Shown: piece after piece, positions 26,701-34,700 of the stretch
Position numbering within the stretch: position 1 is the first letter of the stretch
Layout: every line of letters begins with the position of its first letter
Source: Bostrychus sinensis
Lineage: Eukaryota > Chordata > Actinopteri > Gobiiformes > Eleotridae
Direction of reading: 5' to 3'
DNA: 64,000 bases
Assembly (NCBI GenBank): GCA_020698575.1
Contig: CM036239.1
Location: 51,793,263 to 51,857,262, forward strand
The notes under the pieces: model-generated
What the model was told of the DNA's origin: nothing
Database searches by the model: none
The model's input: the letters and a program-made list of their open reading frames with translations, nothing else
Position numbers and translations under genes: made by a program

Positions 26701-29536
26701 CTGGAGAAACTTCACAGCTGCTGCTTCTTCGACGATGAGGTGAAGCCGTCCATTTTCTTCCTCACACTACACGACGCCATGCTGCACATTTTGGAGCGCC
26801 ACCCAGAGGTGATGCAGAGCAAGCCGCAGTTCGAGAAGGTAACCATTAAAACAGGGATTCTCAAACAACCTCAAAAATATTGAGTTTTCCAAGAACCATC
26901 TTTAAGAACTAAAATGAGCCTAAATCTGGACTGACCCAGATCTAAGCCAAGGGATAAACTAGGGATTAACACAGACAAATGCAATACTAATTAAAGACAA
27001 AACATGGACTAAACCAGGACTAAACCAGGACTAAACCAGGACTAAACCAGGACTAAACCAGGACTAAACTAGGAATGATTCAGGAATAAACCAGGCCTAA
27101 ACATGGACTAAACCAGGTCTTAACCAGTACTCAACCAGGAAAAAAACCAGAACACAACCAGGTCTACACCAGGACTTCAGGGTCTGCACGACTGGATCAA
27201 GTCCAAAATAAACAAATTTAGGACCTGAACTGCAAGAGAATCCTGAGTACAACTAGAAGAGGCCCGTGTACCATGAGTAGTGCCTGTACCTCAGTTTGAG
27301 AACCACTGCACTCACACATCAAATGTATAGTTCACAGAAAGTGGGAATGTTCATTTTAAACAGAGTATTTTGTGTGTGTTTTGTGCAGATTGTAACCACG
27401 GTGACCATCCACCATACCAACAACAGCCTGAGGAGCAGGGACAGAAACGTGAGTATTTTACATATTAGCAATGGTGCTTTATCACTTCTGCACAGAGAAA
27501 TCAGTAAGCTCCACAATAGACTGGGTAGATTTAAAAAGACAGTATTTTAAAACTGTAAATTGTCTTACCAAGATGACTTTGGCAAATAAAAATGACTTCT
27601 AGATGGTCAAAGGAGATAAAAGGCGTCCATGTACCTTTCATTCAATTGATTTTCGTTTGAGAACAAAACAAAAAAAAAAAAGTTTATTTTTTCCATTTTT
27701 TTTTTTTTTTTTTTTTTTTTTAATGTAAAAGGATCAAACAAATAACAGTTTGATTTTTCACTTTTTAATTTGATGTTTAGTACAAAAGATGAATGTTTGA
27801 GGACCGGCTCGGGGACTTAATTCAATATTTAATTTTATTTTAATCATTTTACGTGACCCGGAAGTTGATCCCATGTGGCCCGTGTAGCTTACCCTTAATT
27901 GTCACATCAGTGATGGTAGTTAAAGCCTCTTGGACTTAGTTAGACCAGTGGTTCCCAGCTTTTTAGAGCATCGACCCCCAGAGAACCGTCGCTGATATTT
28001 GCGACCCTCCGCCCACTGTACCCCTCGCCGTTGTCAGTGGTGCTGAAAGCAAAAGTGCAGACCACAGACCAACAGACCACAATATTTCTTATTGTTCGAA
28101 ATGAAAATCTGGCTTTAACTTTACACTTCTAATATTACAGAAATTGACTCATGGCGAAAAAAATAAATAAATGAAGCATTGCCAACAAATGTGTAAGATA
28201 TAGAAGGGAGAGAGAAAAACATTATTAAATAAAAATATTATTAAATAATTAAAAAAACTACTTTTTTCGGCTTTTAACCATGTTATAATGTTGTTTCCTT
28301 CTCAAAAACAGACCTGGAGTTGTATTTTGTTTCATTCATGTATGTTTAAGTAATCCTTTATGCTGACACACTGCTCTTCTCAAGAGCTAAAAACGCTCAG
28401 TTACCACAGTTCTACGTAGACACCTGAAACCAGGAAATGCTCCTCCATGTTTCTAAAGGCTATACATGGTCACCGGACTCCTTCTGATCATTTCAGTACA
28501 TAAAGCACAGCCACTACGAAGAAGTCAGCTCATTTGTCTATCTGTTATGTAGCATATATAAAAATATATACTTAAGACAAAAAGTAAAAGTATTAAGCCC
28601 ACACTGGTACCATCAGTCTTGCGCTGAAATGTAAGTTAAAACACTTAAAACTAATGTCTAAGGAGGGAAAGGTTGACCAGCAGGGACTTATTATAATAGA
28701 TAAAGACCGCCAATCTCAAGTATAAAGTTTATTAACAAATTAGGCAAAATAGTATACTGAAAGGCACAGGTAAATATTGAAAAGGATGTCATTTTGAACA
28801 GAACCGTTATGCAGAATTTCTGATTATTTCTGATACTAATTGTAGTGGAGTAAAGTTATGGTATGACTTATTAAATTATTGGCGATTTTAGGGAATAAAG
28901 GTGGATATGAGACTCTAAGACTATTGACGCCAACTCGTGAATTGCCACATACACACTGGCTTACTGTACTCGGAGCAGGAGAGAGATAAGACGATAACAA
29001 CAAGCCAGCGTCCGGGTTCAGTCGGGGCTCGCAACATTGATCTTTGTCCTTTTGAATTCGCGTGGTGTCTCAGGGCTGGTCTTCTCGGTCCAAGCCGCGG
29101 TATATAAGTTTGGTCTTCTGAAAGCTCAACAAGCCACTCGGCTTGTCCCGTTAGGTTTAACAGGGATCGTGATGCCGCTAATGGGAGATTTTAGCTGTTG
29201 TTCAGCATAAGGCAGCTTCAGAGTCTCAGAGGATGGCAGATGTCTTTTAATGCCAAAATCTAAAAGTTCAAAAAAACGCTTTCATGGCAACTCAAAACCT
29301 TTAGAAGTAGAAGTTGTTTGCTTTCTGTAGAAGCTGAGCTGGAAATAACAGGACCATATGAAAAGACACCATCTCACCAAAAATCATGCCATTTGGATGA
29401 ACATAGACCAAATGTTCAAAGGATGAAAAATTAACCGTCCCAGAGGATTAAACTTGACCTTTCTAAATCTGTAGTAGTGGGTCTTAACCAACTCTCTCTG
29501 TCTTTGCAGGTTTTTGAGCCAGAAACCCGGTTTTGA
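1025..29536 (+). CDS. slc26a3: SLC26A3-type chloride/bicarbonate exchanger, copy A (5' part outside window)
   Basis: Seventeen visible exons encode about 625 residues of an SLC26 anion exchanger: 1025-1185, 4364-4528, 4659-4811, 6548-6630, 8932-9079, 9987-10100, 10358-10435, 10515-10610, 18609-18715, 18843-18912, 20122-20214, 20407-20502, 25047-25274, 25348-25402, 26693-26838, 27389-27448, 29510-29536. All introns are GT-AG and the frame is open throughout. Seen: the helix-5 motif SGFTTAAAIHILVSQLKFI, the helix-10 motif STALSRTAVQESTGGKTQ, the STAS domain (exons 11-15) and the C-terminal tetrapeptide ETRF before TGA. Family knowledge: SLC26A3 exchanges Cl- for HCO3- at the apical membrane of intestinal epithelium; its human tail ETKF binds PDZ proteins. 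A3 fits better than A6 or prestin because of DGNQELIA, NLKGMLMQF, KRNKAL and the tail. The start codon and first three coding exons must lie left of base 1. No disabling change was seen, so it looks functional. Which zebrafish-style numbered copy it equals cannot be told. Confidence 0.93.
1186..3215. other. intron of copy A without recognised gene
   Basis: AT-rich intronic sequence. Part of it (about 2640-3110) resembles the 3' region of a common teleost repeat: it contains AAAGCCCTTTGAGGCGACTG, and 22390-22480 holds a related piece in the opposite orientation. I see no coding potential in the short ORFs here. Confidence 0.4.
3216..3820. mobile_element. Tc1-like MITE plus a partial second copy
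   Basis: The sequence from CAGTGACTTGCAAAAGTA at 3216 through CCTTTATTGTTGCC recurs as a reverse complement at about 3675-3735. This is the inverted-repeat structure of a teleost Tc1-like element. A second copy of the same terminus (CAGTGGCTTGCAAATG) starts at 3762. There is no transposase frame. Confidence 0.6.
4006..4082. repeat. (TA)n microsatellite
   Basis: About 38 uninterrupted TA units inside an intron of copy A, followed by an A/T-rich tail of a dispersed repeat. Confidence 0.95.
4364..4528 (+). CDS. slc26a3: copy A exon: helices 4-5
   Basis: The exon follows TTGCAG and ends before gtgaga. It encodes LAMGIFQVGFVVMYLSDTLV and the conserved helix-5 run SGFTTAAAIHILVSQLKFI. It is in phase 0 at both ends, and its 165 bases match the copy B exon. 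Confidence 0.95.
4659..4811 (+). CDS. slc26a3: copy A exon: helix 6 and KLPVPIPIE loop
   Basis: The acceptor lies just after a (GTTT)n tract ending in TTTTGCAG, and the donor is gtgaga. It encodes TLEIIFNKI, a hydrophobic helix (MVTALIIMVVVFIVKEL) and the family motif KLPVPIPIEVIM. The length of 153 bases matches copy B. Confidence 0.95.
4953..5368. mobile_element. DNA-transposon-like repeat, uninterrupted copy
   Basis: It opens with AACACACACTGGACGC and closes near GCGTTGTGTTTGGTGTG, which are imperfect inverted ends. A related copy lies in reverse orientation at 14424-15400, where another element is inserted. Here the matching target site at 5039-5041 is empty. An 11-base tandem array sits at its right edge. 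Confidence 0.55.
5372..5424. repeat. 11-bp tandem repeat (GCAGCATTGCC)
   Basis: Nearly five perfect head-to-tail copies of GCAGCATTGCC. An 11-base period is unusual among the 2-4-base microsatellites of this window. Confidence 0.9.
5627..6425. mobile_element. hAT-type MITE-like end with internal 12-bp array
   Basis: CAGTGGTTCTCAAA at 5627-5640 is a hAT-like terminus. From about 5860 to 6420 runs an imperfect array of roughly 12-base units of the form CAGGACTAAACC / CAGGTCTAAAAC. The same array type recurs at 26990-27180, 45476-45545 and 53340-53460. The right terminus is not recognisable here. Confidence 0.55.
6548..6630 (+). CDS. slc26a3: copy A exon: helix 7
   Basis: The acceptor is TTCTCAG and the donor is gtaagt. 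It encodes TVIACGVSYAFNFKTKYGI and VVGHIPKG, the helix-7 region. It leaves phase 2, completed by the G that opens the next exon. Confidence 0.94.
6954..7440. repeat. (TAG)n compound repeat with a higher-order unit
   Basis: Runs of TAG/GTA are separated by a conserved spacer of about 35 bases (GTAGGTGCAACTGAAGTGG followed by ...TCTGACT / GCTGACT). The spacer appears about four times between 6900 and 7310. The right part decays into TAG/TGG/TAA variants. The long ORFs called over it are low-complexity. Confidence 0.85.
7868..8690 (+). mobile_element. tRNA-derived SINE, interrupted
   Basis: The left part (7868-8000) has an A-box-like TGGCTCAGTCAG and a B-box-like GGTTGGTGGATTGATCC. The right part (about 8545-8690) has the SINE tail ending GTGCTGTATAAGACCAATGC. 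Between them about 540 bases are foreign, beginning near 8007 with CAGTGATTTACGAACTG, which resembles a hAT end. The same tail recurs at 19030-19206. Confidence 0.6.
8932..9079 (+). CDS. slc26a3: copy A exon: helix 8 region
   Basis: The acceptor is GTGTGCAG and the donor is gtacag after CAG. It encodes YEPPMAPNLHIFQETAVEA and then AVAFSVAKVYSVKHDYTIDG, which is diagnostic for the SLC26A3 branch. The length of 148 bases matches copy B. Confidence 0.95.
9152..9300. mobile_element. short MITE with ATTATGACCAC termini (uninterrupted copy)
   Basis: The element begins ATCAGGACATAACATTATG and ends CATAATATTATGCCTAAT, a clear terminal inverted repeat over about 150 bases. A relative at 51666-52975 carries a 950-base insertion. 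The 8-base site GTATTCTG at 9223-9230 is the empty target. Confidence 0.7.
9987..10100 (+). CDS. slc26a3: copy A exon: helices 9-10, anion-site motif
   Basis: The acceptor is CCCCAG and the donor is gtacag. It encodes ELIAFGVSNIFGASFKSF and STALSRTAVQESTGGKTQ. By family knowledge the Ser-Arg of LSR aligns with prestin Ser398-Arg399 in the central anion site. The length of 114 bases matches copy B. Confidence 0.95.
10358..10435 (+). CDS. slc26a3: copy A exon: helix 11
   Basis: The acceptor is CATCAG and the donor is gtaatg. It encodes IAGLLSAIIVMVVTLAIGFL and LEPLPK. The intron that follows is only 79 bases, against about 2.6 kb in copy B. Confidence 0.94.
10515..10610 (+). CDS. slc26a3: copy A exon: helix 12, NLKGMLMQF motif
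   Basis: The acceptor is TCCCAG and the donor is gtaaga. It encodes SVLGAVVIVNLKGMLMQFRE and VPYLWRRDKPDC. Bases 10531-10585 are identical to 56853-56907 of copy B with no synonymous change. Confidence 0.95.
10679..11327. mobile_element. nonautonomous DNA-transposon-like repeat, copy 1
   Basis: The left end ATTAGTCTGGC and the right end GCCAGGCTAAT form an inverted pair. The interior (GCAGAAGCC, GAACCAACAGGTGA, AGAAGTTATTAAATT, GCTACCTTGGTTAGC) recurs in the same order at about 31145-31650. There is no transposase frame. It starts about 70 bases after the short exon at 10515. Confidence 0.6.
11909..11952. repeat. (TTA)n microsatellite
   Basis: About 15 TTA units within the 8 kb intron of copy A. 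Overlapping poly-Leu and poly-Ile ORFs are shadows. Confidence 0.95.
13554..14251. mobile_element. hAT-like MITE
   Basis: The left end TAGTGGTCCTCAACC and the right end GGTTGGGCACCACTG are inverted. The subterminal regions also match (ATCGCGATCTACC against GTAGATCGCAAGC). I could not find a matching 8-base target duplication, so the boundaries are approximate. Confidence 0.6.
14424..15400 (-). mobile_element. second copy of the 4953-5368 repeat, split by a MITE
   Basis: Read on the minus strand, this matches 4953-5220 in order: GGCCAACACACACCAG, GCTGAAAACACATG, a 703-base insertion, TACTTCTGCAGTAA, CATGGGGAAACTCC and TAGCTAACTTGCTAAT. The insertion is the element at 14609-15311. Confidence 0.6.
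14609..15311. mobile_element. Harbinger-like MITE with 3-bp target duplication
   Basis: The termini are GGCTGTGTCCGAAC and GTTCGGACACAGCC, perfect inverted repeats of 14 bases. CAT flanks both ends (14606-14608, 15312-15314), while the related repeat at 4953-5368 has a single copy of the site, which proves the boundaries. The 3-base duplication and GG... ends suggest the PIF/Harbinger class. The interior is rich in CACTATATAGTGCAC palindromes. No transposase. Confidence 0.72.
16220..16564. mobile_element. hAT-like MITE, 345 bp
   Basis: The left end CAGTGATTCCCAACC and the right end GGTTGGGAACGACTG are inverted. Subterminal GGGGGTCGGG and GGGGGTCACTTGG also mirror each other. CTAAAG occurs directly left and within nine bases right, suggesting a worn target duplication. 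Confidence 0.65.
17026..18608. other. intron tail without recognised feature
   Basis: The rest of the 8 kb intron before the exon at 18609. I see no gene, RNA gene or clear repeat. The short ORFs have no family resemblance. Confidence 0.4.
18609..18715 (+). CDS. slc26a3: copy A exon: helices 13-14
   Basis: The acceptor is TCTGCAG and the donor is gtcagt. It encodes VVWIGTCLASILLGLDLGLA and AGLGVELLTVVLRAQ, the last transmembrane hairpin. The length of 107 bases matches copy B. It lies 8 kb from the previous exon. Confidence 0.93.
18843..18912 (+). CDS. slc26a3: copy A exon: linker into STAS domain
   Basis: The acceptor is TTCCAG and the donor is gtaagt. With TT from the previous exon it encodes FPRCSVLANIKGTDIYKDRK and DYIN, the start of the cytoplasmic STAS domain. 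Its 70 bases match copy B. Confidence 0.93.
19030..19206 (+). mobile_element. 5'-truncated tRNA-derived SINE tail
   Basis: TTCTGTCAGTCTGCCCCAGG, GTAGCTCACCACCACCGAG and the end GCGCTATATAAGAGTAATGC followed by (TTA)n match the 3' part of the SINE at 7868-8690. The tRNA-like head is absent. Confidence 0.6.
20122..20214 (+). CDS. slc26a3: copy A exon: STAS core strand
   Basis: The acceptor is GTGCAG and the donor is gtgagt. It encodes IFEPEGVKIFRIPSPIFFAN and IEFFRNKLVEA, the conserved first strands and helix of the STAS fold. Its 93 bases match copy B. Confidence 0.95.
20407..20502 (+). CDS. slc26a3: copy A exon: basic STAS helix
   Basis: The acceptor is GTTAATAG and the donor is gtgagt. It encodes LGFIPLRVLRKRNKALRMIR and RLLKKGDLQCTP, a strongly basic helix typical of SLC26A3. 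The length of 96 bases matches the copy B exon at 63305, which starts with Val instead of Leu. Confidence 0.92.
20643..20720 (-). mobile_element. SINE tail fragment
   Basis: Read on the minus strand this contains AGAGATTCTGAATCTCAGTG and GACTTTCCTGGTTAAATAAA, the same tail as the SINE at 41090-41332. Confidence 0.55.
20930..21080 (+). mobile_element. Tc1-like element terminus (relic)
   Basis: CTACAACCCAAATTCCAGTA and AATGTTGGGATG match the left end of the Tc1 relic at 60731 (CTACAACCCGAATTCCGG). Similarity fades after about 150 bases. Confidence 0.5.
21081..25046. other. large intron of copy A without recognised gene
   Basis: It contains a T-rich tract near 22020-22090, a fragment related to 2640-3110 in reverse near 22390-22480, an (AT)n/poly-T tract at 23757-23791 and a C-rich run at 24390-24420. 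The ORFs of 60-109 codons show no recognisable protein family. Confidence 0.4.
24390..24420. repeat. C-rich tract with G-quadruplex potential on the minus strand
   Basis: Runs of six to eight C separated by single A residues. The complementary strand has four or more G-runs with one-base loops, which fits a very stable G-quadruplex pattern. It lies about 630 bases before an exon. Confidence 0.7.
25047..25274 (+). CDS. slc26a3: copy A exon: STAS variable insert and central strand
   Basis: The acceptor is CCACAG and the donor is gtgagt. The first half is an acidic variable insert (KELEDENSTEDLDLPTDFKD). The second half holds the STAS core VHSVVLDFAAVSFLDISALK and the conserved IDWNGELPANI. It is the longest visible exon of this copy (228 bases). 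Confidence 0.95.
25348..25402 (+). CDS. slc26a3: copy A exon: STAS strand, VYIVACD
   Basis: The acceptor is CCTGCAG and the donor is gtaagt. It encodes ALKELIRIEVEVYIVACD. It leaves phase 1, completed by the CC of the next exon. Confidence 0.92.
25403..26692. other. intron without recognised feature
   Basis: AT-rich intron between two STAS exons of copy A. I see no gene or repeat family in it apart from a short poly-A run near 25970. Confidence 0.4.
26693..26838 (+). CDS. slc26a3: copy A exon: end of STAS domain
   Basis: The acceptor is ACTCAG and the donor is gtaacc. It encodes YILEKLHSCCFFDDEVKPSI and FFLTLHDAMLHILERHPEVM, matching the distal STAS helix, where FFLTLHDA is diagnostic. Translation stays open to FEK. 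Confidence 0.94.
26990..27308. mobile_element. 12-bp array ending in a hAT-like terminus
   Basis: Five perfect copies of a 12-base unit (CCAGGACTAAAC) lie at about 27006-27068 within a worn array to about 27180. The block ends CAGTTTGAGAACCACTG at 27292-27308, the inverted form of the hAT-like terminus at 5627. Confidence 0.6.
27389..27448 (+). CDS. slc26a3: copy A exon: cytoplasmic tail
   Basis: The acceptor is TGTGCAG and the donor is gtgagt. It encodes IVTTVTIHHTNNSLRSRDRN, a short tail segment after the STAS domain, homologous in position to the human TINTNGGLRNR stretch. Confidence 0.88.
27690..27721. repeat. poly-T tract
   Basis: A long T run after an A/T-rich stretch. It may be the tail of a minus-strand retroelement, but no element body is recognisable. 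Confidence 0.6.
28255..28560 (+). mobile_element. dispersed repeat (TATAATGTTGTTTCC family)
   Basis: ATGTTATAATGTTGTTTCC, TTTGTTTCATTCATGTATG, ACCAGGAAATGCTCC and GAAGAAGTCAGCTCATTTGT recur in the same order at 45541-46262, and in part at 39060-39205, 42590-42700, 47035-47195 and 53480-53645. It is a short non-coding interspersed element of unknown class. Confidence 0.6.
29510..29536 (+). CDS. slc26a3: copy A terminal exon with PDZ-ligand-like tail ETRF
   Basis: The acceptor is TTTGCAG. It encodes VFEPETRF and then TGA at 29534-29536. Human SLC26A3 ends in ETKF, a known PDZ-binding tail, so this short last exon is well supported although it holds only eight codons. Confidence 0.88.
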   Translation, partial: VFEPETRF

Positions 29537-29632
29537 CCAGTGGCTCCTTCAAACACCTGAAGACCTGTACATATATTATTATTATTATTATTATGAATAA
29601 GGTGTGCACAGTCTGTTTCCAATACAGAACAT

Positions 29633-29638
29633 AATAAA
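29633..29638 (+). terminator. candidate polyadenylation signal of copy A
   Basis: A canonical AATAAA lies about 97 bases after the copy A stop codon, in AT-rich sequence. It is the first such hexamer downstream of the stop. Cleavage would fall about 10-30 bases later. Confidence 0.5.
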
Positions 29639-30261
29639 ATGCTTTATATGTTTTTTTTATATTGAATTTGTAGAACAATCATGTCCAGTAGATTTTAATG
29701 GTGTATATATTTTACAGTAATGGAAATAAAATAACTTTTGACATCCTACCGAGGGATTTATGCATCATTATAAGTCAGAAGTGGCTGGAGTCTATCCCAG
29801 CAACTATGAGCCTAAGGCGAGGTACACCTACAGTACAGTACTTCAAGACATACACTGAAAGGCAGCTACTCACTGTCACATTCACTCACTATGGGACAGT
29901 TAGGGTTAGGGTTTTAGGACACTCGGAGGAAGTGGAGAGAACCCAAAACTTGACACTTAAACATTAAAACATTTTTACAACTTTTTTATTACTTTTTCTT
30001 CAGGTTCTTACATAATATTCATATAGCAAGTTATTGCACGGTAAATGCTGTAACATGTTCTGTACTCTTTCTCATTTGTGTGAATGATATTGTTTTGGTT
30101 GCTAAAATGTATTTTCATTGCTGATACAACCTTATTCTACTCAGGAGAAAACATAAAACAAAAAGGAAAATTGTAAATTAAAATAAAATGTTTGGCATTA
30201 ATAGATTGTTTTTAAAATATTTGATTTAACTAAATTTCTGATTGTTGGTAATAAGAAAATT

Positions 30262-30740
30262 GTATTATGCATTATTATATATTGAAGGAGTTGAAATACA
30301 AAGAACAAATGAGAGCTTTTAGGTGTTATGACAAAAATCTGACATGGAAAGCACATATACATGATGTAAAAGTAAAAATATCAAACATTTTGCATAAGGT
30401 GAAAGAATCATTAAATCAAAATGCATGGTATATTTTGTATAATTCACTGATGGTTCCATAGCTGACCTATTGTGTTGTACTTTTGTCAATCCAATTTTCC
30501 TCTTGAGAAGAGAGCAGTAAGAAGCATAAATGGGAGTGGATACAGGGATCCTACAAACCCTATACTTATACAGCTAAACTTACTGAAATTTAACAAATTA
30601 GTAGAAGTTAATACTCTGAAACCTATGCATAAAGCACACCAGAAAGTCTTACCAACCAACCTTCAAAACAGATTTATAAAAAGAGAAAGCCCTTATAATT
30701 TAAAAGGAGGTTTAAAAAAAAGATTCAGAAAATATTAATG
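30262..30740 (+). pseudogene. L2-like LINE reverse-transcriptase C-terminal relic
   Basis: Translations give NLTWKAHIHDVKVKISNILH and KVKESLNQNAWYILYNSLMV, then after a frame change KRAVRSINGSGYRDPTNPIL with PTNLQNRFIKRESPYNLKGG. This is the familiar end region of teleost L2/jockey-type reverse transcriptases. The frame is broken near 30461-30472 and the 5' part is absent. It lies about 0.7 kb past copy A. Confidence 0.65.
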
Positions 30741-31099
30741 TATTTTTAAAAAGTGTCAAATATTGTATGGTGGAAATGTATGAGACTGCAGAGTAGCAGC
30801 TTCTGTTATGTTTTATTATGTGTTATGTCATGAAATAGAAAAGTGGCTGTGTTACAGCTTCTATGAGTTGATCATAAGCCAAAAGCAAGTTCTGTCCCAA
30901 CACATCCTCGATAGCCACAGGTATACTCATCAAACTTATCTAAAGAGGAGAGAGCTGCTTTAAAAGAACTCATGAGAGATAAAGACATTGTGATAAAGGG
31001 GGCCATTTGCATTCAGGATGACAAGTGTTCCTGTGTAATGTAGGCTACAAACGAACGGACTCAAAAGGCTCAACTCACAGACAAAGGCGTATGTTTTAT

Positions 31100-31652
31100 T
31101 TAACTGAATGTTTAGGCAAAAGTATCTGGAACCTCTTCTAATAAGATTTATTTCTGTGGCGGACCAGTGACAGGTGGAGTAAGCAATCAGATAAACTGAG
31201 GGCAGGACATAAGCAGCTCACCTTTGACACAAACCAACAGAGATTCTTGACGTTTTTTTTTCATAAAACACCAGAATACAGCGTATTATAAACAGCTCTG
31301 TATTTACTTCAGAATGGGGACAGCAGCAGAAGCCGGCTGTACAAAGATTTGTGGAAAAAGTTGGGGTTTTTGTATGCATTTGTCAATCATTGGATGTAAA
31401 CTGAACTTAACTGTTGCTAAAATGGCAACAAGTTACAAATTACAGAGGACTGGACAACAAGGACGCCAGCAGAACCAACAGGTGATGAAGAAAAGCACTA
31501 AATGCCGTTAATCAGGTCAGAGAAGTTATTAAATTAGCTCGGTAGCTCATGCTACCTTGGTTAGCTCTTCTGCTTTCATAAAATGCGCTGCAGATAAACG
31601 CCTGTGATTGGCCATTTCCATGCCATTCCAATGCTCTGGTTCACCAGGCTAT

Positions 31653-31655
<3 letters not shown>
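31100..31655. mobile_element. nonautonomous DNA-transposon-like repeat, copy 2
   Basis: It shares ordered blocks with 10679-11327: GGGCAGGACATAAGCAG, AGCAGAAGCCGGCTGTACAA, AACCAACAGGTGATG and GAGAAGTTATTAAATTAGC. The right end CACCAGGCTAT abuts the (TA)n tract, and the left edge is unclear. Confidence 0.55.

Positions 31656-31718
<63 letters not shown>
31656..31718. repeat. (AT)n microsatellite, left flank of the R4-type LINE
   Basis: About 31 uninterrupted AT units end exactly where the LINE sequence begins. A shorter AT run flanks the other end of the LINE. Confidence 0.95.
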
Positions 31719-31720
<2 letters not shown>

Positions 31721-34700
31721 AACTTCCAGTGTGGGTCCTTAGGCAAGACCCTTTGCGCTATTGCCTACCTCATATATAATGATGATGAGAGACAATGAAT
31801 TACGAGACATACCGGCTCAGACGTCGCCCGGTCAAACAAGGTCTGCGTCAGGTGTTGGGGAACCAGAGCAGCCTGATGAGAAGTGGGCTACTGGAACAAG
31901 ACAGAAGTGGATGAGATGCGAGAACAAGGCTCTGTTGGAATGCTACTACTCCAGTAACCCTAGTCAGAGCGGTTACATGAAGAGAATGTGGGAAATATGG
32001 CAACTTCGAAACCCACAATCAACACTCACTGCTAAACAACTAGTAGCTCAGTGTTCCAACATCCACAAGCGGCACCTGCTTTCACAACTTGAGATTGACG
32101 AGATACAACACATATGCTACGGCAAGGGGGAGCCAGGACGCAAGGTCAGAGGGGAGTTAACACCAACTCCAAGCCCCAATAAGCACCATCGAGCTGAGAG
32201 AGGCAGCAACTGACCTGAGAGATAAGATCATGGCTAAAATGAAGACCAGGCAACCCCGACACCATTTACACAGGCTGAGTGAAGTACCTTCAGAAAGTCT
32301 CCTGGAACAATGGGAACAATACCTACGATGACCATCAGTGAAACCAATGAGCTGATATACACTTCAGCAGCAGTGATCCTTGAGGAGCTTGGCTATCAAC
32401 CAAAGAGCAACCATAAAGATCCATATCCACCATGGAAAAGAAGGTTAGAAGCTAAAATCAAGGCAACTCGGAGAGAAGTGAGCCAACTGTCAGAGCTCCA
32501 GAAAGGTGCAATGAAACAACAAGCACCCAAGAGGTACAGCAAGATGTCCATACCTGAAGCATTGGAAACTGCCAAGCAAAGACTCCAAGCCTTGGCCACC
32601 TGACTACAGAGGTACACGAGAGAAATCGAAGCAAGGCGAATAAACCGGCTGTTCTCAACTCAACCAGCTAAAGTGTACTCTCAGTGGCAAGGTAATAACA
32701 ACAGAGCAGACCCACCAAGGCTGGAGACTGAACAATACTGGAAAGGCATATGGGAGAAGGAGGCGTCACACAACAACAGTGCACAGTGGCTGGAGGATCT
32801 AAGAGCAGATCACAGCAACCTCCCTGAACAAGAACCAGTAACCATCACAGTGGCAGACATCCAACAAAGAGTCTCAGGTATGAAAAACTGGACAGCACCA
32901 GGGCCTGACATGATCCACACCTACTGGCTGAAAAAGCTAACTTCACTCCATGAGCGCCTGGCAGCACAAATGAACCAGCTGCTAAAGGATGGGACCCACC
33001 CTGAATGGCTAACTGAAGGCTGGACAATCCTGATCCAGAAGGATCCCCTGAAGGGAACGGCCCCATCCAACTATCGACCAATAACCTGTCTCCCCACCAC
33101 ATGGAAGCTCATGTCAGGCGTCATAGCGGCAAAGATAAGTGGGCACATGGATCAATACATGAGCACAGCACAGAAGGGCATTGGTAAAAACACCAGAGGA
33201 GCTAAACACCAGCTGCTCGTAGATAGAACAGTGGCTCAGGATTGCAAAGCCAGACACACTAATCTGTGCACCGCCTGGATTGATTACAAGAAAGCCTATG
33301 ACTCAATGCCACACACATGGATCATGGAATGCTTGGAGATATATAACATCAACAAGGCTCTTAGAGCCTTCATTGCAAACTCGATGAGGCAGTGGAAGAC
33401 CAACCTTGAGGCCAACTGCAAGCCAATTGCACAAGTGTCCATCAAATGTGGGATATACCAAGGAGATGCTCTGTCCCCGCTGCTGTTCTGCATAGGTCTG
33501 AACCCCCTCAGCCAAATAATCACCAAGACTGGCTATGGGTACCGACTCAGGAACGGGGCCACCATCAGTCACCTCCTCTACATGGATGATATCAAGCTGT
33601 ACGCCAAGAGCGAGAGAGACATTGACTCACTGATCCACACAACCAGGATCTACAGCAATGACATCGGAATGTCATTCGGACTTGAGAAGTGTGGGCGGAT
33701 GGTGACAAAGAGAGGGAAGGTAGTCCATACAGTAGGGGTCCCACTCCCAGACGGCAGAATAGCAGACATTGAGGACAGCTACAAGTACCTTGGAATCCAA
33801 CAAGCAAATGGCAACCTGGACCAGGCCACAAAAAAAGCAGCCACAGCCAAATACCTCCAACGAGTAAGGCAAGTCCTAAGGAGTCAGCTCAATGGCAAGA
33901 ACAAAGTCAGGGCAATCAACAGCTATGCCCTGCCGGTCATCAGATACCCTGCGGGAATAATAAGCTGGCCAAAGGAAGAGATTCAGACCACAGATGTGAA
34001 AACACGGAAGCTCCTGACCATGCATGGAGGGTTCCACCCCAAATCCAGCACCCTGAGACTGTACACTAAGCGCAAGGAAGGAGGCAGAGGACTGGTGAGT
34101 GTCAGAACCACTGTCCAGGATGAAACATCCAAGATCCTTGACTACATCAGGAAGATGGCCTCAACAGATGAAGTTCTCAGTGAATGTCTCAGGCAGTGGA
34201 AAACAGAGGACGAGGTGCTGGAGGAACCATCATGGGAGGAAAAGCCCCTACATGGGATGTACCATCGACAGATAACTGAAGTGGCTGACATCGAGAAATC
34301 CTACCAATGGCTAGAAAGGGCTGGACTGAAGGACAGTACAGAGGCACTGATCATGGCTGCACAGGAGCAGGCCTTGAGCACCAGAGCAATAGAGGCCAAG
34401 ATCTACCATACAAGACAAGACCCCAGGTGCAGACTGTGCAAAGAGGCCCCTGAGACAATCCAACACATAACTGCAGGCTGTAAGATGCTGGCAGGGAAAG
34501 CATACATGGAGCGTCATAACCAAGTGGCTGGTATAGTGTACAGGAACATTTGTGCAGAGTACAGTCTGGAAGTCCCGAGGTCAAGATGGGAAACACCTCC
34601 AAAGGTGATAGAGAATGACCGAGCTAAGATCCTGTGGGACTTCCAGATCCAGACAGACAAAATGGTAGTGGCAAACCAACCGGACATTGTGGTGATGGAC

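Noticed and set aside
27950..28020. CAGTGGTTCCCAGC and GCGACCCTCCGCCC as a hAT MITE
   Set aside because: Only a left-end-like sequence is visible. No matching right end or target duplication was found, so it is not listed as an element.
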